A stretch of DNA of 64,000 nt from assembly GCF_001021085.1 (NCBI RefSeq), contig NZ_CP004021.1:580001-644000 (forward strand), written 5' to 3'. The position numbers and the translations under genes were made by a program. Positions within the stretch are counted from its first letter, which is position 1. Each line of letters starts with the position of its first letter. This stretch comes from Candidatus Liberibacter africanus PTSAPSY. Lineage in GTDB: Bacteria; Pseudomonadota; Alphaproteobacteria; Rhizobiales; Rhizobiaceae. Positions 39,456 to 47,489 of this stretch are shown here, one piece after another. The notes beneath the pieces are model-generated. The model was not told the DNA's origin. It searched no databases and was given only the letters and a program-made list of their open reading frames with translations.

Positions 39456-42146
39456 ATGTCTCAATCCTTAAACAGTTTTAATTGTCGTTCTATACTATCA
39501 GTTGGAGGGATTGATTATGTTTATTATAGTTTGCCGAAAGCTGAAGCTAATGGATTGCAGGGGATATCTCGTCTTCCATGCTCAATGAAGATTTTGCTTG
39601 AAAATTTACTGAGATTTGAAGATGGTTGTACTGTTACTAAAGAACAAATTCATGCATTTGTAAAATGGTTAGACAACAAAGGAACTATTGATAATGAAGT
39701 TTCCTATCGTTTTGCTCGTGTATTAATGCAAGATTTTACAGGCGTTCCTGCTTTAGTTGATTTGGCTGCTATGCGTGACGCAATTCGTGTTTTAGGGGGG
39801 GATCCTCAAAATATTAATCCTCTTGTTCCTGTTGATCTTGTTATAGATCACTCTCTTATAGTGGATCATTTTGGAAGTAAAGATTCTATAAATCGTAATA
39901 AAGATTTAGAATATCAGCGTAATGAAGAGCGTTATCGTTTTTTAAAATGGGGACAGAAATCTTTTAAGAATTTTCGAGTTGTTCCTCCTGGCACTGGTAT
40001 TTGTCATCAGATCAACCTTGAATATCTTGGTCAATCAGTTTGGGTTAAAGAGGAAAAAGGAGAGAATATAGCGTATCCCGATACCTGTGTTGGTACTGAT
40101 AGTCATACTACTATGATTAATGCGTTGGGTGTTTTGGGTTGGGGAGTAGGCGGAATTGAGGCTGAGGCCACAATGCTGGGATGTCCTATTTCAATGCTAC
40201 TTCCAGAAGTAGTTGGTTTTGAGATAACTGGTCATCTTAAAGAAGGGGTTACAGCAACTGATCTTGTGTTGACGATTGTGCAAATATTGCGCAAAGAAGG
40301 TGTTGTGTCAAAATTTATTGAGTTTTTTGGTGCTGGACTTGAAAACATGGTGCTCGCAGATCGTGCTACTATAGCAAATATGGCGCCAGAATATGGTGCT
40401 ACATGTGGGTTTTTCCCAGTGGATCAGGTAACAATTGATTATTTAAAGTTATCGGGACGCTCTGGAAATCGTGTTTCCCTTGTAGAAGAATATACTAAAG
40501 CTCAAGGTATGTGGAGTGGAAACATCGATTATGAAAAAGTTGTATTTACAAAGAGAATGAAATTGGATTTAGGAGATGTTTATCCTTCTGTCGCGGGTCC
40601 TAGGCGTCCAGAATCCCGGATTTGTCTGGGTGACGTTCCTTCCAATTTTTTAAGTGCTATGGATCAATATTATAAAAAATATGATAGATTAGACGAAAAA
40701 TATCCTGTTAAAGGATGCGATTTTTATTTAAAACATGGAGATATAGCTATTGCTTCTATAACTTCTTGTACAAATACTTTTAATCCATCTGTCATGATTG
40801 GAGCAGGTTTATTGGCTCGCAATGCGGTTCGTGCAGGCTTGAAATCTAAGCCATGGATTAAAACCTCTTGTGCTCCAGGGTCGCAAGTTGCATATGAGTA
40901 TCTCGTCCAAGCAGGGCTTACAAAATATTTAGATGCATTAGGATTTAATCTTATCGGTTTTGGATGTACAACGTGTATTGGAAATTCTGGATCATTGAAT
41001 AAAGAAATTTCCGAAGTTATCAATCAAAATAAATTAGTAGTAGCTGGAGTATTATCTGGAAATCGTAATTTTGAAGGTCGTATTTCTCCAGATGTGGAGG
41101 CAAATTATCTTTTATCACCTCCTTTAGTAGTTGCTTATGCTCTTGCAGGGAGTGTAAGGAAGAATCTCACGAAAGATCCGATAGGGGAAGATCAAGAAGG
41201 TAAACTAGTATATCTAAAAGATATTTGGCCGACAGATAGTGAGATTCAAAGTTTTGTTAATAAGTATGTGACGTGTGATCTATATAAGAAGAAATATTCT
41301 GATGTATTTAAGGGTGACCGGAATTGGTGGGATATTCAAGTGCCCGAAAGTGAAACTTATATGTGGGATGAAGAATCAACTTACGTGCGTAATCCGCCTT
41401 ATTTTGAAAAAATTAGTGATAATGTTCAAGAAATTTCAGATATCTGTGGAGCTCGAATTTTATGTTTGCTGGGAGATAAAATAACGACGGATCATATTTC
41501 TCCGGCTGGATCTATTTCGTTAGATTCTTCTGCTGCGAATTATTTGCGTCAACGAGGTGTTAAAGAAAGAGATTTTAATCAGTTTGGCACGCGGCGAGGC
41601 AATCATGAAGTCATGATGCGAGGTACTTTTTCTAACATCCGGATTCGCAATTATATGCTAGGCAGTGAAGGGAGGCAGGGAGGTTATACAATCCATTATC
41701 CTTCTAAAGAAGAATTATTTATTTACGATGCTGCGATGAGATATAAGGCGGATAAAGTGCCTTTAGTGGTATTCGCTGGCGTTGAATATGGTAATGGTTC
41801 TTCACGTGATTGGGCTGCTAAAGGTACTAATTTATTAGGCGTGCAATCTGTAATTGCGGAATCTTTTGAACGTATACACCGATCAAATTTGATAGGCATG
41901 GGAATAATTCCATTTGCTTTCGAAAAAGGATTGTCTTGGAAAAGTTTGAACATTAAAGGTGATGAAATCATCAACATCAGAAACTTAAAAACAATTTCTC
42001 CTCGACAAGAATGTACTTTAGAAATTTACAATTCCGATGGTAGCTCTAAGTTTATTCCTATTATTTGCTGTATTGATACTCTTGATGAGGTTAATTATCT
42101 TAAAAATGGTGGTATTTTGCAGACAGTTTTGAGAAGTATTTCTTGA
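39456..42146 (+). CDS. acnA: Aconitate hydratase A
   Basis: AcnA interconverts citrate and isocitrate in the TCA cycle using a 4Fe-4S cluster. The 896 residues match the AcnA/IRP class. Cluster cysteines are visible in SITSCTNTFNPSVMIGAG and GFGCTTCIGNSG. GVGGIEAEATMLGCP and the swivelling-domain motif VEYGNGSSRDWAAKG are conserved. GAGGTG precedes ATG 39456. It is monocistronic. Confidence 0.98.
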   Translation: MSQSLNSFNCRSILSVGGIDYVYYSLPKAEANGLQGISRLPCSMKILLENLLRFEDGCTVTKEQIHAFVKWLDNKGTIDNEVSYRFARVLMQDFTGVPALVDLAAMRDAIRVLGGDPQNINPLVPVDLVIDHSLIVDHFGSKDSINRNKDLEYQRNEERYRFLKWGQKSFKNFRVVPPGTGICHQINLEYLGQSVWVKEEKGENIAYPDTCVGTDSHTTMINALGVLGWGVGGIEAEATMLGCPISMLLPEVVGFEITGHLKEGVTATDLVLTIVQILRKEGVVSKFIEFFGAGLENMVLADRATIANMAPEYGATCGFFPVDQVTIDYLKLSGRSGNRVSLVEEYTKAQGMWSGNIDYEKVVFTKRMKLDLGDVYPSVAGPRRPESRICLGDVPSNFLSAMDQYYKKYDRLDEKYPVKGCDFYLKHGDIAIASITSCTNTFNPSVMIGAGLLARNAVRAGLKSKPWIKTSCAPGSQVAYEYLVQAGLTKYLDALGFNLIGFGCTTCIGNSGSLNKEISEVINQNKLVVAGVLSGNRNFEGRISPDVEANYLLSPPLVVAYALAGSVRKNLTKDPIGEDQEGKLVYLKDIWPTDSEIQSFVNKYVTCDLYKKKYSDVFKGDRNWWDIQVPESETYMWDEESTYVRNPPYFEKISDNVQEISDICGARILCLLGDKITTDHISPAGSISLDSSAANYLRQRGVKERDFNQFGTRRGNHEVMMRGTFSNIRIRNYMLGSEGRQGGYTIHYPSKEELFIYDAAMRYKADKVPLVVFAGVEYGNGSSRDWAAKGTNLLGVQSVIAESFERIHRSNLIGMGIIPFAFEKGLSWKSLNIKGDEIINIRNLKTISPRQECTLEIYNSDGSSKFIPIICCIDTLDEVNYLKNGGILQTVLRSIS

Positions 42147-42686
42147 TCAAGACCATTTTTTGAAAATATTATTTTATTAATTATGATAGTTCTCGATAGA
42201 TGGAATATGACATATTCAAAATATTTCTTTTTTAGTAGTAAGTTTAATAAAATATAGATATATAAATATTTTTTTATGCGATTTATTATTATATGGATAT
42301 TATTTTTTTATTATAGGATCTTTTCTACCTCGCATTTGTATTTTAAATCGTACTATAAGTGATCCAATATTTTCTTATTGAATATCATGGAGATCAGGGT
42401 ACTTTTTAGTATTATTTTATAAAAGTCATTGTCTTAATAAACATCTGAATAATCATTACAAAATAAACTTCTAGAACTATCACATAACTTTTCTAATTAT
42501 TCTTCAAAAGTGATGATGCGAGATAATTTTTTGATATTTATAAAAAACACGAATTGTATGTGCATATTCCACGGTTTACTGAAAACAAGTGAAATATTTT
42601 TAAAGTACTATTTATTACAATAATAAATCATTTACGATTTATCAAGTACATAGGATCAAAAATATTAAACTTTTATTTGAAATATA
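42147..42686. other. Noncoding gap between convergent acnA and cckA
   Basis: These 540 very AT-rich bp hold no gene, remnant or clear terminator that I can support. Confidence 0.5.
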
Positions 42687-45272
42687 TTAAGGATCTGCTT
42701 GGAGGAGATCATGAACAGATGTAGCTAATTGTTTTAGAGAAAACGGTTTTGATAAAAAGCTAAATTTAGCATCTTTAGGTAAATTCTTGGAAAATGCATC
42801 TTCTGCATATCCTGAAATAAAGATAAATTTTAAACTAGGATATTTTTTTCTCAATTCGCGAAGTAGTGTAGGGCCATCCATCTCAGGCATCACTACATCA
42901 GAAACAACAATATCAATGCGACCTTGCAGTTCTTCTACAATCTTCAGCGCATCTGTTCCAGAGCACGCTTCGTAAACGGTATATCCGCGTGTTTCTAACA
43001 TTCTTTTGCTACCACGTCGTACAGAATCTTCATCCTCGACAAGCAAGACTATAGCTGAGTTTCCTGTTAGATCAGCAGGTTTTTCTTGTGGTATAACAGC
43101 TATATCATGGGAATGAGAGGTTTCTTGAATATTCTCTTTAACATGTCGTGGTAAAAATATGCGGAATATAGTCCCTTTCCCCACTTCAGATTCTGGTAAT
43201 ATATATCCTCCAGATTGCCGTATTATTCCATACACCACTGAAAGTCCCAGTCCGGTTCCTTTACCTACTTCTTTAGTTGTAAAGAATGGTTCAAATATTT
43301 TTTCCATAACATCAGGAGGCATTCCTATTCCGGTATCTTCTACTTCTATTAATACCATGTCTTTTGTTGGAAGATCCGAATAATTAAAGGTATGTATTTC
43401 TGTCGATGGGATATTGCGGGTGCGTACAATTAAAGATCCACTTTCTTTAAGCATTATAGCATGATGAGCATTGACGCATAGGTTGACTAATACTTGTTCA
43501 AATTGAGATAAGTCGGTTTTAACATCCCATAAATCACGTTCATAATCTACAGTGAATTTTACTTGTGGGGGCTCGGAAATCAATTTTTGAATCATCATAC
43601 GTAAATTACCGATCACCTCAGTAAGGTTGAGCACTGTAAGTTTCATAGTTTGTTTTCTAGAAAAAGCAAGCAGTTGCCGCACTAATATTGCAGCACGGTT
43701 GGCATTATGTTTTATCGCCATAAGATCGGCAAAGCGAGCATCAGAAGAGCGTGATTGTAATAACAAATGATCAGAAGATAAAAGAATTGCGGTGAGCACA
43801 TTATTAAAATCATGTGCTATTCCCCCTGCTAATGTACCAACAGCATTTAATTTTTGAGTTTGCGCCATACGAGCTTCTAGGGCTTTTTGTTCTGTTATCT
43901 CGACGGTATACAGAATAGCTTGTTCTTCAGGAGCTTCTGTACTACGGTCAAGTGTGGCATTTATATAAAAGCGAAAGTGGCGATTTTCATCTTTAGGATG
44001 AGGAGAATCAATGGGGGGAATATCACTTTTTTGATCATTTGCATCAGCAAGGGCGGAGATAATCTTGCGTTTTTCATTTTTATGAACGATAGAAAAGACA
44101 TCATCAGATGTGCCGTCGCTTTTTATAGCATTGGGAAAAATCTTAAGAAAATACGCGTTAGTGCGTAAAATTCTTCCTTTTCGATCAATAGAAGCAATAG
44201 CCATAGGTATATTGTTAAAAAAGCGGTTAAAACGCATATTTGCTATTGTTTCAGATGAATCGCTAGAATCACAGTTTTTGCGAGACACAACAACGGTGCG
44301 ACTTTCTCCAGGCTTTCCATCGCAGGAAGCTAAAATACGGTGTACAAGTTTTACAGGAATACCATGACCATTATCTGCTCTACGTAGATCTAGATCTAAT
44401 GTCACGGTTTTTTGATGATTCATTTCTGTGCGGATGGCTTTAATAAGGGCTAGTCCTTCTCCTGCTATAATATCTCCTAGAGACATTGATCTTGAGGTGA
44501 ATGTAGTAAGATCAATGCCAATCCATTCTGCAAGGGTAGCATTAATATACAAAATTTTCCCTTGATGATCAGTTGACATAAATCCAACAGGAGAATGATC
44601 AAGATAATCGATAGCATTTTGTAATTCTCGAAAAAATATTTCTTGTTCTTTGCGTTCGGAGGTAATATCGGTTATACGCCATGCATATAGAAACTTTTCT
44701 TTATGTAGTTCAATGGATAGGATGCGTGCTTTAAGGCGATACCAATGTGGTCCAGAACCTTGAAAATTGTTGTTTAGTGGCTGCATTAAACGAAATTCTT
44801 CACTTCCTTCTCGATGCACGCGCAATCTATTGATAAGCCGATAAAGTGCTTCGCTAGCTTCTTGATTGCGGGCGAGAAGGCTCTCTAATGTTTTAATTCT
44901 TTTATTCCAAACAACATTAGTAAGTTTATTATATGCATTATTTGCATATATTACGTTTCCACGTTCATTTGTAATGAGTATCCCTTCTGGTTCACTATCC
45001 ATAAAGGCCGTTTCAAGAGGAATAGTTGGTTTTATTGCCATATCAATTGAGCTAATTACGAGCAGTAATAATAATAATACGCCAATGATAACAAGAAGGC
45101 TCAATAACCCGAAGATCATGCTGTTATCGAGAGAATCTCTTAAAATAATGAATATTATGGATAGAAATAAGAAAATAACACTCAAAAACATTATAGGCAT
45201 GTTTATGATTGAATAGCGTATATAATTGGCAAAAGGAAATGCATTATCGAATTGTCGCATCTTGCTACTCAT
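42687..45272 (-). CDS. cckA: Hybrid sensor histidine kinase CckA
   Basis: CckA starts the phosphorelay (CckA-ChpT-CtrA/CpdR) that controls the alphaproteobacterial cell cycle. The 861 residues have two N-terminal membrane helices, three PAS-type domains (about 85-470), and a HisKA domain with the phosphoacceptor H487 in GGIAHDFNNVL. A HATPase domain follows with DTGIGMPPDVMEKIFEPFF and GKGTGLGLSVVYGI, and a C-terminal receiver has D792 in VVSDVVMPEMDGP. All catalytic residues are intact. With divK and ccrM in this window, it suggests the CtrA circuit still operates. Confidence 0.96.
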   Translation of the reverse strand: MSSKMRQFDNAFPFANYIRYSIINMPIMFLSVIFLFLSIIFIILRDSLDNSMIFGLLSLLVIIGVLLLLLLVISSIDMAIKPTIPLETAFMDSEPEGILITNERGNVIYANNAYNKLTNVVWNKRIKTLESLLARNQEASEALYRLINRLRVHREGSEEFRLMQPLNNNFQGSGPHWYRLKARILSIELHKEKFLYAWRITDITSERKEQEIFFRELQNAIDYLDHSPVGFMSTDHQGKILYINATLAEWIGIDLTTFTSRSMSLGDIIAGEGLALIKAIRTEMNHQKTVTLDLDLRRADNGHGIPVKLVHRILASCDGKPGESRTVVVSRKNCDSSDSSETIANMRFNRFFNNIPMAIASIDRKGRILRTNAYFLKIFPNAIKSDGTSDDVFSIVHKNEKRKIISALADANDQKSDIPPIDSPHPKDENRHFRFYINATLDRSTEAPEEQAILYTVEITEQKALEARMAQTQKLNAVGTLAGGIAHDFNNVLTAILLSSDHLLLQSRSSDARFADLMAIKHNANRAAILVRQLLAFSRKQTMKLTVLNLTEVIGNLRMMIQKLISEPPQVKFTVDYERDLWDVKTDLSQFEQVLVNLCVNAHHAIMLKESGSLIVRTRNIPSTEIHTFNYSDLPTKDMVLIEVEDTGIGMPPDVMEKIFEPFFTTKEVGKGTGLGLSVVYGIIRQSGGYILPESEVGKGTIFRIFLPRHVKENIQETSHSHDIAVIPQEKPADLTGNSAIVLLVEDEDSVRRGSKRMLETRGYTVYEACSGTDALKIVEELQGRIDIVVSDVVMPEMDGPTLLRELRKKYPSLKFIFISGYAEDAFSKNLPKDAKFSFLSKPFSLKQLATSVHDLLQADP

Positions 45273-45727
45273 ATCACCAGCCTGACAATGCTCTATTATT
45301 GTAAAATTTCATATTTAATATCGCTGGAAGAAAGGTTGGAAAAACCTTTCTTCTACAATTATATTTATATGTGATACAGGTTCTTTCCATTTTTTCGTAG
45401 TATACTTTAATGTTTTAGATGTATATCACAGATACTTATTTAATCCTGCCTCTATCTTGTATTACGCCATAATTAAATGTTTTATCCTTTGTTCAGGGAA
45501 CATTCAACTAAAAGATATAAAATTTAGTACAAAAACTTTAGATTGTTAGATATTGTAAATCAACAGAATGTTAACATGGATAAATCGGATCTAACAATTT
45601 TTAATTTTGTAATAGAAATAAATTTTTGAATCACTAATTAAATTATTGATAGGTATATTTTTCTTTGGGTTAATTTTTCGTTATTAACAACAATCCATAT
45701 TCAAAATTGAATATGGATTGTTTATTT
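45273..45727. other. Noncoding gap upstream of cckA
   Basis: These 455 AT-rich bp should include the cckA promoter. Apart from the hairpin at 45691-45720, I see no gene or further structure. Confidence 0.5.
45691..45720. terminator. Long perfect hairpin next to a stop codon
   Basis: CAATCCATATTCAA and TTGAATATGGATTG are perfect 14-base inverted arms separated by two bases. They lie 7 bp beyond the stop of the repeat-containing unknown gene. The T-rich tail is on the plus-strand side, opposite to that gene, so its role as terminator for the minus-strand gene is uncertain; an inverted-repeat binding site is possible. Confidence 0.5.
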
Positions 45728-46531
45728 TTATTTTAGATAATAATTATAGCTTAAAGATGTTGCTTTGTCTGGAGAAAGTATTCCAGATATTTTTAGTCCA
45801 AATTCTTTAAATGCTGGACCTGCAATTTCCGCAGGTTTTTTTAGGTTAGCGCTATGCGTAGCAGTAAACTCTACTGTTCCGTTTTTTAACATATTAGCAA
45901 CATAACGGGACGCGGCATTGCTCGATCCATGAAATTTAAATTCAGGTATTGAAGCCGTTAAGTGTATTATGGATTCAGAGAAAATAGATTGAGTTGCATA
46001 ACTGCTAATAAGTTGAAGTTTTTGATAACTATTAGGAAATAAAGAAATCAACTTTTTTACTGCTTTCGAGGAATTGTCTCTTGCTAATTCTTTTCCGTTA
46101 ATAATATATGAAGAGCGGGGGAGATCAATTAAAAATTGATGATCGAGATTTTTCGCAGGGAGAGATTTGAATGATTTAAATAGTACTTCATCAGATAATG
46201 GAACCATTTTAAAATTCTTGTCAGCTGAATTCAATGTCCTCCATTTTACGCCTGATTTCTCGCCTGCAAAAGGAATTTTTTGATCAATTTTTTTTGTAGA
46301 ATGCGTTATTTTTTTTGTAATTTTATTGATAGTTTTCTTCCCGCTTAGATAGATATTATCCAGTTTAGACTCTGATTTTGCTACGCTTATTTTTGCGCTA
46401 TTCTTCGACGGCAATAATGTTTTCGTTTCAGAAGGTAATGCGTTGGCACCCACATTTCTTTTTGATACAGCGATTGATTCTTCTGTAATCGTAGTGTTGC
46501 TTATAGATATAGTAGCGGTTGTGGCGCTAGT

Positions 46532-46729
46532 TTCTCCTGCTTTGGCAACGGACGCAGCACTAGTTTCTCCTGCTTTAGCCGCAGTTACAATGCTAGATTC
46601 TCCTGCTTTAGCGACAGTTGCAATGCTAGCTTCTCCTGCTCTAGCGGCAGTTGCAATGCTAGCTTCTCCTGCTCTAACTGCAGTTACAACTCCAGCTTCT
46701 CCTATTCTAGCAGCAATGCTGCCTCCACG
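46532..46729. repeat. 33-bp minisatellite, 6 units, inside a coding frame
   Basis: TTCTCCT recurs at 46532, 46565, 46598, 46631, 46664 and 46697, exactly 33 bp apart. On the minus strand each unit codes for 11 residues, A-G-E-x-S-x-x-T-x-A-K/R. The outer units are more diverged than the central ones. A period divisible by three keeps the frame. Confidence 0.95.
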
Positions 46730-46828
46730 GATTAAGCCATATGTGGCTTTTATGCCATACCCGACAAAAGGTATTAGCAGGGTGGCATCGCTTATAATGC
46801 CGAATATACCCCATCCATAATTACCTTT

Positions 46829-46892
46829 TTTAAATTCTTGAATAGTTCCATAAACAGGAATTTAAATTCTTGAATAGTTCCATAAACAGGAA
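46829..46892. repeat. Perfect 32-bp tandem duplication causing a frameshift
   Basis: The block beginning TTTAAATTCTTG and ending ACAGGAA is present at 46829-46860 and 46861-46892 without a mismatch. Its length is not a multiple of three, so it breaks the surrounding minus-strand gene. Perfect identity suggests a recent event. Confidence 0.97.
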
Positions 46893-47079
46893 TCATGGAT
46901 ATTGCTGCTTCTTTTGTACACTCTTTCGCTTTTTCCAAAAAAGTTTTTTGTTGGACAGAATCTGGTGAGGAATTTTCTGTTTGTGGAAGTATTCCTTGCT
47001 TCTGTGTAGCGTTAGTAGGATTTTCTGTTTTTGGATAATTTCCAAGTGGGTAATTGTTATTAGTCTCTGAAACAAGCAT

Positions 47080-47489
47080 AGTAATAATTCCTTTAAATAT
47101 AAAATAATTTTAAATAAATTATATTTACATTATAAAAGAATTTTAAACTATATATTTTTATAAGTATAGTTTATATATTGTATATATGATATTTACTTTT
47201 TGTAAATATATAGTATTACTTTCTTGGGACAAAGAAGTAATTCGCTCGTATTATAAATATATAATATGGTAATAATACATTTGTTATTTTGCTTTAAATA
47301 TCCATTTTTATTTTAATCATCAAGTTACATAAGATGAAAAACAAAATTCCATAGAATTTTTGTGAAAGAAGTACAGGGGAAAATTTATGATATTCTTGAA
47401 GATATTGTATAGCTTAGATCCCTCACTATGGTAATAGCGAAGGATCGTATTCTCTTTCAACGGAGTACTGCCGATAGCAATTGAATATT
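47080..47489. other. Noncoding gap
   Basis: These 410 AT-rich bp lie between ileS and the repeat-containing gene. Only the latter's promoter is expected here. lspA, which often follows ileS, is not present. Confidence 0.5.

Larger units (their letters stand above)
45728..47079 (-). pseudogene. Unknown repeat-containing protein, broken by a 32-bp tandem duplication
   Basis: I do not recognise the family. The gene starts at ATG 47079 behind a good AAAGGA site. It reads 73 codons (polar, Pro/Asn/Gln-rich, then IPVYGTIQEFK) and loses frame at a 32-bp direct duplication (46829-46892), stopping at 46792. Removing one copy restores a single 439-codon frame. That frame continues through a Gly-rich hydrophobic segment (WGIFGIISDATLLIPFVGYG), six 11-residue repeats of the type AGEASIATAAR, and a Lys/Ser-rich stretch. 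A C-terminal region follows with ASRYVANMLKNG and GPAFKEFGLK, ending NYYLK at 45728. The 241-codon distal part could start at GTG 46453. There is no signal peptide. A hydrophobic patch followed by a repeat linker and a distinct C-terminal domain recalls polymorphic toxins or effectors, but this is only inference. Confidence 0.75.

Noticed and set aside
46532..46729. Regular 33-bp repeats as a CRISPR array
   Set aside because: Units are directly adjacent with no spacers and encode an in-frame peptide repeat.
46443..46820. A 125-codon plus-strand frame rich in Ala, Ser and Pro repeats
   Set aside because: It is the complement of the 33-bp repeat array. The minus strand forms a longer coherent gene with its own ribosome binding site and conserved-looking ends.
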